From: Brachypodium distachyon
Lineage: Eukaryota; Streptophyta; Magnoliopsida; Poales; Poaceae
DNA length: 64,000 bases
NCBI RefSeq assembly: GCF_000005505.3
Contig: NC_016134.3
Location: 18,520,624-18,584,623, forward strand
Direction of reading: 5' to 3'
Under the pieces are notes generated by a model, which was not told the origin of the DNA, did not search any database, and was given only the letters and a program-made list of their open reading frames with translations. Below, piece after piece: positions 1 through 13,833 of this stretch. How positions within the stretch are numbered: the stretch's first letter is position 1; each line of letters opens with the position of its first letter. The translations under genes and the position numbers were made by a program.

Positions 1-129
1 GGAATGGTTTTATACCATGTTATCTTTCTAATCTCGTTAGTTTTTTCTAACGGAGTCTCAGTTACGTTTCTAGTTCATTTGTTCAACTTAGTGGGGAAAT
101 GTACCCAATTCTGTTGCTGTTGCTCGCAG

Positions 130-3100
130 GGCGCGTGCGTGCAGAACGTGCTGGATTCGCTTGTGCCAGCGCTGCTCAAGGACGAGAACCGCAAGTTCAT
201 CTACGTCGAGCAGGTAAGGAAATTTGCATCTACACAAGGGTCAAACAGTTCAGTCTGAGAAGTTTTGAGGTGTGGAATTAGGAGTTCGCGAGCAATGTAC
301 AGCTACCTAAAACCTTGTTGCTTCTACAAGCATTTCGTATTTGTTAGAGTAATATAGGAACTCTGTAGTTCCTTTCCTTGCTGTTAGTTTCAAGAGTTGG
401 AGCTAGACCAGCAATTATACATCCAAATGGCTTCTACAAGCATTTCGTATTTGTCAGTGTAATATAGGAGCTCCGTAGTTCCTTTCCTTGCTGTTAGTTT
501 CAAGAGTTGGAGCTAGACCAGCAATTATACATCCAAATGGAATAATGGATGGTGTTAGACGTGGGTTCTTTTTTGGGTTCGATGGTGTGGTTTTTATTTG
601 GCAAAACCGTTTATATATGTATGTATGACTGCAGGCGTTCTTCCAGAGATGGTGGAGGCAGCAGAACGACATTATAAAGGATACTATTAAGGGGCTCCTC
701 AGCTCTGGACGGCTGGAACTCATGTATTCTCCTACTTCCAAAGTTTCCTTTTTAGTAGGTTGCATTTGTAATCATATCTCTTCTCAATATTTGAAAACAT
801 ATTGCTGCTTGTGTGGTCTTGAAGCAATGGGGGCATGTGCATGCATGACGAGGCGACTGTACACTACATTGACATGATAGATCAGACTACACTCGGGCAC
901 AGATTCATCAAGGAGGAGTTTGGTCTGATTCCAAGGATTGGTTGGCAGATTGATCCATTTGGGCACTCTGCAGTTCAGGCTTACCTTCTTGGTGCAGAAG
1001 TAATTCGCTTTATCTATTCATGCCATGCTTTCTGATTTTGTGTGACTTTGATGCTTTTACCTGAAGAAACTAAGCCAGAGCTCCTTGTCCAACTTCCATG
1101 TATCGTTAATGCTTTTTTGTTACTTAATACTCCCTCCGGTCCATAATAAGTGTCCGGGATTTAGTACGAAGTTGTAGTAACTTTGTACTAAATTCCAGAC
1201 ACTTATTATGGATTGGAGGTAGTAGCTATTAGTCCAGCACAAGATAACATGAATTTTACCATTATGATAGTAACTAGTCATCACTCATTAATTCTGCATA
1301 CTTTCTATTTGCATGATAAGATGAATTTCACACTCAGTATGTTGCTACTTTGTTGTGGAATTCCTTAATAAGGTATCCCTCTGATCCTAAATTTTTGACT
1401 CAAATTTGCCCAAATATGGATGTATCTATTCTTAAAAAGCCTCTAGATACATATAATATTTCGACAACAATTTAGGATCGGAGGGAGTACTATGTAGTAC
1501 GTAAACGCTGAGACATAGGCTTTATGTGCTTACATTACATAGGACACTCATAATGGGAAATCCAATGGCTACGCTTTCAAGAGTGATGTGATTGACAGCT
1601 TTTCTTAACGATGATAGTTACGCAAGTCAGTCAATTTACAGGTGACGCAGTGTTTTGAGAAACATGTCAGACTGACCAGCAAAGAGATGGCTCAAAACAT
1701 TTTGTTAGCAAACGTTGCTCAGATCCTATTAGGACTTGAATCCTATTAGGAATTGGAGATGATAACCATGAGGTATATCCTTGGCAATCTGAGGAGACAA
1801 AATCTTATCCAAAGCAAGATAACAGCTATTTGAATGGCAAAAAAATGATCGAGGCTAGGTTTATTAGCACTAGAATTTTGCATAGAACAAGGATCCAAGA
1901 CAAAGTGTTTGAGACGTCATGAGTGAATAAAACATTGTGCTCCTTTGACATTATACTCAAGGAATTTGCGGTCCATTTGGCAAAATTTCTCCCTTGTGGA
2001 GATTGTTTAATCTCTGCTATTTTTGTTCCCCCTACAAAATTTGTCTACTTTGTTCTTGATACAGTACAACATTGGATTGGATCCATGGCTGCTATGCATT
2101 ATGAGTATTTAACACATTCCATTATATTCAGGTAGGATTTGATGCCTTCTATTTCTTCCGAATTGATTACCAAGATCGTGACACAAGGAAGGGGACAAAA
2201 GAACTTGAGGTTATATGGAGGGGCTCCAAGACCTTCGGCTCATCAGCTGATGTGTGTACTAAGTAGCATTTTTATTATCCATAATATAAGTGTTATAAAT
2301 CACTTTGATGAGGTCCTTTGAGGATCTAGCCTGGACCTCCAACGCAACACACCCAGGCGGTCTTAATAGGTCCTTTTGCCTGTATATATTTTCGAACATT
2401 TCCTTTATTCTTTGGGTAGGCATCACTCCTGCCTGTTTTCGGTAAACCATGTTTCATTTGTAATGTTTGATATCTGCTCATTTTCTTTCAGATTTTTGCT
2501 GGTATCTTCCCAAAAAATTATGAACCACCACCTGGCGAGTTTTATTTTGAAGTTGATGATGATTCCCCTGTCGTCCAGGTAAATTGATGAGTTATGAAAA
2601 TTTATAAAACAATGGGGATGAACCAATTGTCCATTGCTTGCATCCATGCAGGATGATCCCCTTCTTTTTGACTACAATGTTGAGCAGCGGGTGAATGATT
2701 TTGTTGCTGCGGCTGTGGCACAGGTCTCATATGTTCATACTTTATGCTGATGTATATCTTTGCTCAGTTATATATATTGGATGAAAAATACATTAGTGTA
2801 CTAGAACTTGGGTGTTGCAGTCACAGTTTTGAAGTTTATATCTGAAACTGAAAATTCAGCTTTGGTTTTCTATGCCGCTTTAACCTTGTGCATTTTATTA
2901 CGCTGAGGAGTTATTGTTTGGACCGCAGAATTTCATACTTAAAATTGTTGCTCTATTGAGCAATACAGGTTTCATCCTAAGTTATACTCATTTCCATCTT
3001 TTTTGTAGGCAAATATCACAAGGACAAACCATATCATGTTTACAATGGGAACAGATTTCAAATATCAATACGCAGAAAGTTGGTTCAGACAGATGGACAA

Positions 3101-6100
3101 ATTAATTCATTATGTAAACAAGGTAAAGGAGGAGCCCGGGGTTACAAAACTTAACTGTACCTTTTTGTTCCCTTATAATTCCACCACAAAGCTATAACCA
3201 CAGCACTACTTAGTCATATCCCTTGAGCTCCCACCGTCATGCACTTATGGACTATACAATACATTTGAAATGTTTCAATCTTTTCTTACTAATATATGTG
3301 CACATATCGTGGGATGCATTTGATATTTATTTTTTCTTGTGTAAGAACATAAATGCTTAAGCAAGTGTTCCCTCTTTCCTTTTCTTGCTATTGATGCAAC
3401 TTGATTTATTTTGAGCATTTTAAAGTGGGAATTGTCAAATGGTGCTGGAATTTTGTATAACATACATATTAATACATAAGAACTTACCATTCTTGTTTTC
3501 TTTGACCATACCTCAGGATGGCCGTGTCAATGCTCTGTATTCCACACCTTCCATTTACACTGATGCCAAATTTGCTTCAAATGAGGCATGGCCTCTCAAG
3601 ACAAATGATTTCTTCCCGTATGTTCTATCTTATACTTATAATTGGCATGGTTAACTGTTCTTTCACATTCATATGACTCTATTTCTATCATAGGTATGCA
3701 GATAAGCCGAATGCATACTGGACAGGTTACTTCACAAGCAGACCTGCCTTGAAACAATATGTCCGCATGATGAGTGGATATTACTTGGTAGTTTTGACTT
3801 GCTTTTTCGATAATATCCTCCAGGTGTCCAACACCAATATGATATATTGTATTGGTCACTTGGTACCATTCATTTGCTTAAGGTCAATATACTTTCACTT
3901 TCAGGCAGCTAGGCAGCTGGAATTTTTCAAAGGGAGAAGCAAGTCAGGTCTCACAACAGATAGTTTAGGTGATGCTCTAGCTCTTGCTCAGCACCACGAT
4001 GCTGTTACAGGAACAGAGAAGCAACACGTTGCAAATGATTATGCGAAGAGATTATCAATTGGCTATAAGAAAGTAAACTTCTCAAGAAAATTGTTTCAAT
4101 TCATATTTGATGTTGTCTTTTAAGATTTGACAGATTAATTTGGGTTGATTCTTTTCCAGGCCGAGGAGCTGGTTTCGACATCTCTCGCTTGTTTGAGTGA
4201 GTCAGGGTCAAAATCTCGTTGTTCATCCCCAAAGACAAATTTTGGACAGGTTGATTTACAGTTTGTTTTAACAGATTTCTCTTGTAATTTAAAATATGGC
4301 GTAGTATTTACTATTTACAGATATATCCCCTCTTTTCAGTGTCCTCTCCTAAACATTACATATTGCCCCCATTCCGAGTTGAACTTTTCTCCAGGCAAAA
4401 GCTTGGTGAGTTTTGTTCTCAACTCATGCATGGCCCCTTTTAAGATCAAATTGATATGGATTTTCAACTCATCCACTATGCTTTTTTAGAAAGTAAATCC
4501 ATATAACATCTATCATTTTTTTTTCGACATTTCTGTTGCAGGTTGTTCTTGTCTACAACTCTCTTGGATGGAAACGAGAGGATGTCCTTCGCATACCAGT
4601 ATGCGTTTTTGTTCCCTGCAAAACAATACATTCTATTGGCATTCATACATCTGTCCATCTTGTATATGTATAAGATGTGCTTAAAGAGTAGTGCCATTAT
4701 CATGAAACTGCTCCACTTGAGAATGAAACTAAATGTGCCCATTGTGGAATTAACAGGTTATGAGTGACTCCATTGTTGTTCATGATTCTGAGGGAAGAGA
4801 AATTGAATCGCAACTTCTGCCTATAGCTAATACCTCATTGTACACACGGGATAAACATGTCAAGGCTTACTTGGGCGCATCATCCGCTGCGAAGCCCAAG
4901 TTTTGGCTTGCTTTTCCTGCTTCTGTACCACCACTTGGTTTTAACACTTATTTTGTCTCAAGCGAAAAGAAATCAGGTGAATTCATGTCTTTCATCTTGA
5001 TATGCAACAAATTTAGAAAGCATTACTCCAAAGGTTTGACAATTTTTCCAATTTAATGTATACATTGCAGCATCTGTCTCTTCGCCATCCAGTCTATACT
5101 CTCAGGGAAGTGAAAATAGCAATCTTCAAATTGGGCAAGGGCGTTTGAAACTTCAATATGATGCAGCTGTAGCACTATCCCTGTACTCTGATAGCAAGAC
5201 TCAGGTAATTTGCCAGTGATCAGTATTATTTTCATCTGGAACAATTTGACCTCTTGCCTTGCTTCCATCTTAAAAGTTGCACACTTATGACATTAGCCGG
5301 GGTTTATCTTCCCTAGCTCATATGTGCATTTGTGGTATTGGATATGGAATTTTTCTTTTAGTTTTGCTTGTTATACGAAATCACTTGTACTCAAACGCCA
5401 TTAACACATTTGAAGGTTCAAGCAAATTTCGAGCAGAAGTACAAGTATTACATAGGACAGGATGGAAATGGAAGTGATCCTCAGGTACAAGAGGGACAAG
5501 TAATCTATTTTCCAAAACGGAGCAATTACTTATGCTGACGTTTGTTTGCTTCTTACCGGACTGTAGGCTTCTGGAGCATATATATTTCGCCCTAATGGTA
5601 CTGTTCCTATCAACACTGATAGTCAGGTATGATGAAGAATCGAAGTATGTCTGGAATAGCAGATACACACATCTCTGAAGAGATCTTCAAAAGATGCCTT
5701 GTTGTTCTTACATGAAATTATGGTTTCCCACTTCAGTGTTCCTCCCAAAATTCTGCCTTCTTATATGAATTTATGTTTTCCACTTCAAGGTTCATCCCAC
5801 AATTTTGCGTGGGCCCATATTGGATGAAGTGCATCGGCAGATTAATTCATGGATATATCAGGTTATTCTTATGAACATTCTTCGTTTGAATCACCACTCA
5901 CGTGGGATTTATTTGCTCACTCTTAGTTCCAGATCTTAAGGTTCTAATTGGTTTTTTAGCCCACACTTATGAGAGTAACAGTGAGAATCGTCTCTTTGCT
6001 TGTAACACCTTATTTTGCTACAGCAACAGGTCCCTATTCGTTCTGAATTAGCACACCTTAGGCACATAAACTTATTGTTGGTTACTCATCATCTTTTGCA

Positions 6101-9099
6101 TAACCAGTAAGATTCACCTATGAGCATGATTAAATCGGAGAAATACTCATATGTATGGCTTTTGGTGAAATGACATATATGGAAGAAATGTGAAATTAAT
6201 AGGACCAAAAATATGGAGTTATTCCTATTCTTTCATTCCTTGTTAATTGACTAGTAATTGGATTTTGAATTGTGGATAATTGATATAGTTTGTCTTATCT
6301 TTGCACAGATCACCAGAGTTTACAAAGGAAAGGACTACGTGGAAACTGAATTTATAGTGAGTGCTATGTCAACAAATGCACCTTGCATTGGTTTCTTCTC
6401 TGAGGCCTTCACATTTTGCAGCATAATTTGTTCCTCTATTCTTCTCTGCATTACAGTTTTCTAACATCTTATAACTAATTGTTGTTATGCATAGATTGGA
6501 CCAATACCAATAGATGATGGAAATGGAAAAGAACTATCAACTGAAATCATTACAAACATGGCGACAAACAGAACATTTTATACTGATTCCAGTGGACGTG
6601 ATTTCATCAAAAGGGTAAGTTGCACCGGAATTTAGGATTGGAGGGAGTAGTATATAATGTGTACCCTTTTACTTCCAGGTACGGGATTATCGCTCGGAGT
6701 GGAAGATTGAGGTGAACCAACCAATTGCTGGGAACTATTATCCTGTAAGCTCTTGTTTGCTCTGTTATGTTTTGAGTGAAGGAAGTATAATACTCCCCAT
6801 TGTCCATAATAAGTTGTACTAAATCAGCGACACTTATTATGGATCGGAGGGAGTATCATTAAGAATTGGCTTCTTTCATTCTTTTTCCATAATTGAGTGA
6901 ATATCTGAAAGCGGTCATGAATTCATCTTTTGCATTTTCCATGCAGTTTATACATTTTCTTTGTTTGTTATTCTTGTTTTGTTGTCACTTTTCCTGGAGG
7001 AGTTTCGGGTTTTTCTTGTACTTGATATGTTATTGATCCTACCGGAAAATGGCAACAAGCATTTAATGGCAGCTTGCTCTTTAAAAAAATGATGGCATAA
7101 GAAGTTAACATTTACTGGTGAGGGGTTATTGGTGATTATGCCAGGCCGAGAATTTAACATGTGCAGTGCCAGGTTACTCATAGTTTTCTCAATATTTTTT
7201 GATGAACCTGGCAAATTATTTTATTGTTTCTTTTGTAGATTGTGTTGGGAATTTATACAGACATTTATAGTACCGTGTTTATTTTCAGGTTAATCTTGGA
7301 ATATATGTGGAAGACGGCAGCAAAGAGTTGTCTGTACTTGTAGACAGGTCTGTTGGAGGTTCGAGCATAAAGGATGGACAGATTGAGCTAATGCTACACA
7401 GGTAAATGTCAAGGGGCACAATATGGTGATGCTTCTTTCATACTCTAGCATTTCTCTTTGTCTGCCTCTGCTTGGTTTAAAATCTTTCTTACTCCTTGTG
7501 TAGGAGGCTACTCCATGATGATGGTCGTGGTGTTGCGGAAGCATTAAATGAAACAGTCTGTTCAATTGATCAATGTGAAGGACTAGTTGTAAGTAAAAGG
7601 AAATATCTTTCGGACGATATGCTTTTAGTAGAAGTCAAAAAAGAGTTGTTTGCTAGAGAAATATTATCTTATCAGCAATATAAATGTATTGCATCATTTT
7701 GCTGAAGAGAATACATTGTTGAAGAGGATAGTTGGATAGCTAGCTGAAGGACAATAAGTCAATGGCTTGAAAGCAATATCAATGTTATAACCTATTTGTC
7801 AACTCTTGTCATAGAGGAAGCAATTTACTTATCTTATCTATTACCAAATCCAACTGGCACATTTATTGAAGCTATATGTGCTGTGGAATTACAGACCAGT
7901 TTGTTACATTATTTGGCACACAATGTTATGCAGAAATATTGTTATAGCAGCATATTATAATATTGACAGATTGAAGGAAAATATTATCTCAAAATTGACC
8001 CGCAAGGGGAAGGAGCTAGGTGGCGTCGTACATTTGGTCAGGAAATATACTCCCCTCTTCTTCTTGCTTTCTCAGAGCAGGTATTGCATGGAATTTGTTG
8101 CACGCATTATTGATTAAATGGTTATTCTTGTATCTGGAGTAGGTTATTCTCCTATTGAAGATTCACCTAGTTGTTTATTCAGGATGGAGGCAATTGGGTG
8201 AATTCGCATGTTCCATCATTCTCTGCAATGGATCCGACTTACAGCTTACCTGAAAATGTAGCACTACTAACCCTTCAGGTATGTCCCTTCTATGGAGAAT
8301 GGACCACTGTTGTTAACTTGTCATATATCCTTAAAATGTAAAGTATTCCTGATTCTAAACAACGAAGTGAAGATGTTTAGTTTACATGGGTAGTTCTTTA
8401 TCCTGTCTAGTTTGATTGGTTACAACTTACAATAATATCAGCCAGTTAGCAACAAATGCATCCTCATGTTGGTAATATATCACAAAAATTTGATGAAAAT
8501 CTATCTAGATTTGTTTGTGGTTTGGTGCCAATGCAACATTTCCTTTGGAAGTTATTTGTGTTAAATGCTTGTGCACTGTACAGGAACTTGAAGATGGAAG
8601 CGTTCTTCTTCGGTTGGCGCACCTATATGAGGTCTCATAATTTGATCCTTTACTTTCTCTTGCTCGAACTAGATCATGTTTCCTTTTGTAAGTCTTGCCC
8701 TGTCTCCTGTGCATACATATAGGCTGGGGAGCACAAGGATCTCTCGGCTCTGGCGAGTGTTGACCTCAAGAGGGTATTCCCGGATAAAAAGGTTATCTTC
8801 ATTTAAACTTGTTTATATTTGCAGTTCTGTTTGAATCTTTTACGAACATTCTCACCCTCTTTCCAATCTGGATGCTCCAGATTAGCAAGATCGTTGAAAC
8901 AAGCCTATCAGCGAACCAAGAGCGCGCTGCCATGGAGAAGAAGAGGCTTAAATGGAAGGTGGAAGGTCCTCCTCCCGGCGAGAATGTGGTCCGTGGAGGA
9001 CCCGTGGATCCTTCCAAGCTCGTAGTCAATCTGGGGCCCATGGAGATTCGCACATTCATTATCAGCTTCGACCATGGATTCACCCAACATCTGATCTGA
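130..9099 (+). CDS. Alpha-mannosidase, GH38 (lysosomal/vacuolar type), 5'-partial, 28 exons
   Basis: Exons (all with AG/GT borders and consistent phase): 130-213, 635-723, 825-999, 2132-2251, 2492-2578, 2652-2723, 3009-3122, 3517-3617, 3694-3787, 3905-4072, 4160-4249, 4340-4405, 4542-4598, 4757-4976, 5071-5204, 5416-5484, 5567-5626, 5790-5861, 6309-6356, 6495-6614, 6679-6744, 7289-7401, 7504-7588, 7970-8080, 8183-8278, 8584-8631, 8723-8791, 8881-9099. They join to 948 residues with no internal stop. The GH38 nucleophile motif WQIDPFGHS lies near visible residues 99-107 (Asp about 101), and the zinc-site motif QHHDAVTGT near 341-349. The C-terminal beta domains appear complete. Family members hydrolyse alpha-mannosyl residues of N-glycans in the vacuole or secretory pathway. 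About 70 N-terminal residues, including the signal peptide and the first metal-ligand HxD motif, lie left of the window. The gene looks intact and functional. Confidence 0.93.
321..540 (+). repeat. Tandem duplication, 2 x 110 bp, in an alpha-mannosidase intron
   Basis: Copies 321-430 and 431-540 abut exactly and differ at only four positions (near 345, 348, 360 and 364 of the first copy). The duplication lies between exons 130-213 and 635-723 and does not touch a splice site. The high identity suggests a recent event. Confidence 0.9.
1130..1222. mobile_element. Stowaway-type MITE
   Basis: This 93-bp element has terminal inverted repeats CTCCCTCCGGTCCATAATAA and a matching right end reading TTATTATGGATTGGAGGTAG. 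It is flanked by TA on both sides (1128-1129 and 1223-1224). It lies in an alpha-mannosidase intron. The TA duplication and the CTCCCTCC end are the hallmarks of Tc1/mariner-derived Stowaway elements of cereals. Confidence 0.88.
1376..1487. mobile_element. Stowaway-type MITE, longer subtype
   Basis: The 112-bp element has left end TCCCTCTGATCCTAAATTTT and a right end complementary to it, ending GGATCGGAGGGAG. It is flanked by TA (1374-1375 and 1488-1489). Its middle (CTAGATACAT...AATATTTCGACAA) matches the element at 32262-32374, so the two belong to one subfamily. Confidence 0.85.
6793..6853. mobile_element. Short Stowaway-type MITE
   Basis: The 61-bp element reads CTCCCCATTGTCCATAATAA at the left and ends CTTATTATGGATCGGAGGGAG, flanked by TA. 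It is an internally deleted relative of the 1130-1222 element and lies in an alpha-mannosidase intron. A solo right end (GGATTGGAGGGAG) sits upstream at about 6635-6647 in the preceding intron. Confidence 0.82.
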
Positions 9100-9245
9100 G
9101 CTTTGGAGGGAAGCATCATGGCATGGCATTGGTAGACGATGCTGTTGGCATGGCATTGGCAGACGATGTTGTAATGTGCTTATCTTGTCTCCAATGTTGT
9201 AATGTCAAGACTGACCTTGTGATTAGCAATAAACAATGATGTGGT
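9100..9245 (+). other. Probable alpha-mannosidase 3' UTR with AATAAA signal
   Basis: The sequence follows the TGA stop at 9097-9099. A canonical AATAAA lies at 9228-9233. A 27-bp direct repeat occupies 9121-9147 and 9148-9174 (GCATGGCATTGG...AGACGATG). The cleavage site itself cannot be placed. Confidence 0.6.
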
Positions 9246-9321
9246 CATGGTGTCCTCAAGCCTCTGCTAGTGCACTGAAGTTGCTTGTGTGGTTGGTGGT
9301 TGACTCGTGGATGACTGGTAA

Positions 9322-9518
9322 GAGCAGCGCTCTCTCTCTCTCTCTAGCGGTTACCGAATTTTATAAAAAAAATATTAGTCTACCAAATCCGTGTTTTTAG
9401 ATACCAACCTGTATTTCTAATCCGTAAAACTGAATATTCACATCCCTTCGATTTCTACGCCTGAGCAGTTTCCTCGCCCGCTCGTCGCTCCACGGCTTGC
9501 GCTTTGCCGCTTTCTTTG
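9322..9518. mobile_element. PIF/Harbinger-like element, left end only (copy C)
   Basis: It begins GAGCAGCGCTCTC directly after TAA (9319-9321), and the following 190 bp align in order with the left end of the complete copy at 34093 (blocks around AGCGGTTACCGAATTTT, TAGTCTACC and TAATCC). It stops where the Copia LTR begins at 9519. I could not find its right half beyond the Copia element. Confidence 0.55.
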
Positions 9519-9747
9519 TGTTGTGCAACTCCTGCCGGCTGGCCGGTCCTAGAGTTGTACATTAAGATCGTAGTCGAACACACATACAATCACGAAGCAC
9601 AGTAAAGTAAATAAATACCAGAAAGTAGAGAGGAACATGAGCTTTTATTAATTTTTGATCTCAAGTGTATGTACAAGGGATAGTCTCATTTCCTTTATAT
9701 AGGTCCAATGGATAAGAGTTCACAACAAACTGTTAGGTGGAGGAACA
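9519..9747 (-). repeat. Copia 3' LTR
   Basis: The 229-bp LTR has TG...CA ends and aligns over its length with 14911-15130. The two copies differ at many positions and by small indels, so the insertion is old. A TATA-like stretch TTTATATAGG occurs near 9693-9702, with its counterpart near 15080-15089. Confidence 0.82.
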
Positions 9748-10038
9748 AGTCAACATGGGGGTTGGTGGGGGGCGCACGACTTGGTGGCCATCCCACCCCG
9801 TCGTTGGTTTCCCAACACTTTCTCTTGACCGATTATCCGTACGCCATATGCCTCAAAAACTCCGAAAAAACCAAGTGGGAAAAACACATGGAGAAAGAGA
9901 GCAGAGGATACAGTTGCTATGTTGCACAGATTGCCTCGTTAAAAACCTCATGCGAGAAACACAAGAAAACTCACTGAGGAAAAAAGAGTACAACCTACTC
10001 AATCTCTAAAATGAGTATTTGATGGCCATGATCAAGAT

Positions 10039-13000
10039 TTAACGATGAGTATGTGAAGTATCTCCTCCTGAACCTTGCATCTCCCTAAGTCTCAACATAC
10101 CGATTCCATGCGCACACCTTTCAAAAGTGGATGCCAGTAGTGACTTGGTGAACAAATCAGCAAGATTTTCACACGACTTAGTATGCAAGACCTTTAACTC
10201 GTTCATATTTTGCAACTCATGTGCATAGAAAAACTTAGGATTTATATGCTTGGTGAGATTACTCTTCACATAACCCGTTTGTACTTGTGCAACACAAGCT
10301 GCAATATCTTCATAGATAATGGTGGGGGTCTGGACGGTGTTCAGCCCACAGGTAAATGTGGCGAACCATCCGTCGAAGCCATACACACTCACGTGATGCT
10401 TCATATAGTGCTATGATTTTCGAGTGGTTCGTCGAAGTCGATACAAGACTTTTCTTTGACGATTTCCATGAAACAGTTCCACCACATAGAAAAACATATC
10501 CAATCTAAGACTTTGATGTATGCGGGTCCGACAAATACCCAGCATCGGCATAGCCTATCAAAGATAGGTCTTGATTACTTCTATAAAATAGCCCAAGATC
10601 TTTGGTCCCTTGCAGGTACCGAAAGACATTCTTAACACCTTTCCAATGTCTTTTGGTAGGTTCAGAGCTGTACCTAGCCAGCAAATTGACGGCGAATACA
10701 ATGTCCGGCCATGTACAATTCGTGAGGTACATGAGTGCTCCAATAGCACTCAGCTAAGGAAATTCTGAACCCAGAACTTCCTCCCCCTCTTTTTTCGGCC
10801 TGAAAGGGTCCTTGTCTTGCTGTAATGACCGCCCAATCATGGGAGTCTTTGAAGGATATGCCTTTTCAAATCCAAATCTTTCCAACACCTTTTGAGTGTA
10901 GGTAGACTGGTGCACTAGAATCCCATAATGGGAATGTTCCAGTTGCAAACCTAGACAGAACTTGGTTTTACCCAAATCCTTCATCTCAAAATCTGACTTC
11001 AAGTAGGAACTTGCTTCCTCAATATCCTCAGGTGTACCGATGATATTCAAATCATCTACGTATACCGAGATTATACAGAATCCATCTTGGGATCGCCGTA
11101 TAAATACACATGGGCAATCTTCATTGCTCGTGTAGACCTTTTCATGTAGAAAATCGCTCAGTCGATTATACCACATTCGACCCGACTGTTTAAGTCCGTA
11201 CATCGACTTCTTGAGTTGATCACTGTATAGACCTCTGTTTGCTCTGTCTTGGTTCGGAACAGGGAGACCATCAGGTATCCTCATATAAATGTCCGAATCC
11301 AAGTTACCATACAGGTAAGCAGTAACAACATCCATCAATTTTATTTTTAAGTCCATATTGACTGCCATTGAGATCAAATATCTAAAAGTAATTCCATCCA
11401 TGACCGGGGAGTAGGTTTCCTCATAATCGACCCTAGGTCGTTGAGTAAACCCCTGAGCAACTAACCTTACTTTGTACCGTACTACCTCATTATTTTCATT
11501 TCTCTTGCGGACAAATACCCACTTGTAACCGACAGGGCGTACGTGGGGAGGGGTTCGACACACAGGTCCAAAAACCTCTCTTTTGTGCAGAGATAATAAT
11601 TCGGTAACTATTGCCTTCTGTCAATCTTTCCAATCCGACCTCTTCTTACAATCAGCGAGCGAGTTAGGCTCGGGGTCAAGATCGATGATTGCGGCAATTT
11701 TCTTAGCAAAGTTTATGTCGACATTAGCAGTCGCTCGGTTTATTGATTCTCCTGTGTTAACATAATCTATGCCCATTCCGTCATGGGGCGCGTCATGCGC
11801 ATCCTCTGTCTCCACAGGATTTCCCATTCTTGGAGCGAGGTCCTTTAGTTTTTCCGCGCCGATGTGTGCGCTCACATCTCCGCTGGGTGCTTCCACTGTT
11901 GGAAGGTTAAAGTCTGGAATTCCTTGCGCTGGATATTCCGTACTTGTGCCAGGTCTCAATTGACTACCTCACTCTGTCGGGGATTTTTAGTAACCAAGTG
12001 TGATAAATCCCCCTTGTCCTTTTTCGTCGGGCGTCCCCGAGTACTTGAGATTTGAGGAACCGGATTTCTCGTCCTTTTAGGCCTTTGGACTCAAGCAGGT
12101 AGACCCACAGGATCCTTAGATATCTCTACCCTTTCGCTAAAGCATGCAAATCTATTATATTTTGGACTTCTCTATGTGTCTCACTTGTGCGCAGGTCATT
12201 TGCGTGGATCCCCGTGGCTTGCCACGTCAATTCTTGACTTTTCTCATCAAGAGGTTGATTTCCTCCCCCTAAAGTCGGGAAGAGATCCTCGTCAAAAATG
12301 CAGTCAGCAAAGCGGGCCGTGTGACAGTCTCCCGTCATGGGGTCCAGATACCTGATTATGGATAGAGTCTCATAACCAACGTATATCCCCGACTTACGGA
12401 GCGGTCCCATTGCTAATCGCTGAGGGGGTGGTATCGGTACATATATCTGGCAACCGAACCTATGAAGGTGGGAAATTTTCGGTGCCGACCCTTGCGCTAG
12501 TTGGATAGGTGAATGGATGTTGTAGGCCGTGGGTCTATAGTTGATGAGATTTGCGGCGTGCAACACTGCATGACTCCAACACGTGGTTGGTAAATTACAA
12601 CCCCAAAGGAGTGGTCTAGCAATGAATTTAATCCTCTTAATCAATGCCTCCGCTAGTCCGTACAGAGTGCTCAACCTTAATGTCAAGTGCCATACAATAA
12701 TCATCGAACGCTTTTGAAGAAAATTCTCTAGCGTTGTCCATTCGAATAGACTTTATACGATGATCCGGGAAATTATTCCTCATTTGTATGATTTGCGACA
12801 TCAACTTGGCAAAGGCATAGTTCCGTGTAGACAACAAGTTAACACATGACCATTTAGACGAAGCGTCTATGAGCACCATGAAGTATCGAAACGGCCCCGA
12901 AAAGGACTGAATCAGACCACATATATCCCCTTGGATGCGTTCCAAAAACGCAGGGATTTCATCCCTCACTTTCAATGGTGATGGTCGAATGATTAATTTC

Positions 13001-13582
13001 CCCGTCGCGCATGCCGAGCACATGAAATCATCATGATTTGGGAAATTTTTAACATTCACCCCATGCCCATTTGAGATGTCAATTATATTTCTCATCATTC
13101 TAATACCCGGGGTGACCTAATCTATCATGCCATAAGCAAAATAGTTCAGAGCTTCTAAATATAGTCTTTAAGGTAGTGTACACGGGCGGCGCTACAATCT
13201 TAGTGTAGTAAAGCCCAGTGTCGAATGAAGGGAATTTTTCAACAACATGCTTACCGTGGGCATCGCGCTTTGTGATAAGTAGGCACTCTTTGCTATTATC
13301 ATCATCGGTCTCCACATGGAGGCCGTTTGCGCAGATGTCCTTAGCACTCAAGAGAGTTCGAGTCGACTCTGAGTACAATAATGTTTCCTCAATGAGCAAA
13401 GTTGTTCCCATGGGGGGTATGATAGTAGCTTGTTCAGAGCCTACTATTATTGACTCGCCCCCTGCGATAGTCATGATACTCCCTGGAGTCTTTTTAATGG
13501 ACTCGAAATAACGAATTTCTCTCAAGATGGTGTTTGTGGTACAACTATCCACAAGGCACATTTTTCTCCATTCGAGCGCCAC
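10039..13582 (-). pseudogene. Copia pol polyprotein (PR-IN-RT-RH), broken
   Basis: Read from 13582 downward. 13582-13100 holds a protease-like stretch (CLVDSCTTNTILRE) and the start of the integrase zinc finger (LWHDRLGHPG). 13098-12637 holds CSACATGK, GDICGLIQ and RMDNAREF, the zinc-finger cysteines and two acidic positions of the integrase core. 12704-12126 is the integrase C-terminal half and 11959-11621 the linker. 11563-10754 is reverse transcriptase with the active-site box YVDDLNII. 10732-10505 and 10404-10039 are connection and RNase H, ending GSGGD. Frameshifts separate the blocks near 13100, 12670, 11600 and 10450, and a stop falls near 10755. It cannot encode a full polyprotein. 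Confidence 0.9.
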
Positions 13583-13833
13583 GTGTTCTAAAATATAGCA
13601 TCTAATTAATTAATGAACCGAGGAAGTAGCAACATAATTAAGTAAATGCGACATACATTTCAGAACATAACAAGCCATCAATATTAATAAAGGAATTAAT
13701 GAATGAATTCAACATCCAATCGCCATAAACCAAATATGTTTTGCTCTCATAGAGCTTACAGTAAACCAATTATTCAAATTTATCAAATGTATGGAAACAC
13801 ACCGCATGCAAATATAAAGGAATAAAGCAAGCT

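Noticed and set aside
825..860. GGMCMHDEA in alpha-mannosidase where many GH38 proteins have GGWCMHDEA
   Set aside because: As far as I recall plant vacuolar-type members, Met is normal at this position, so it is not a defect.
9322..9345. CTCTCTCT microsatellite as a separate feature
   Set aside because: It is a short run within the Harbinger-like end and carries no independent information.
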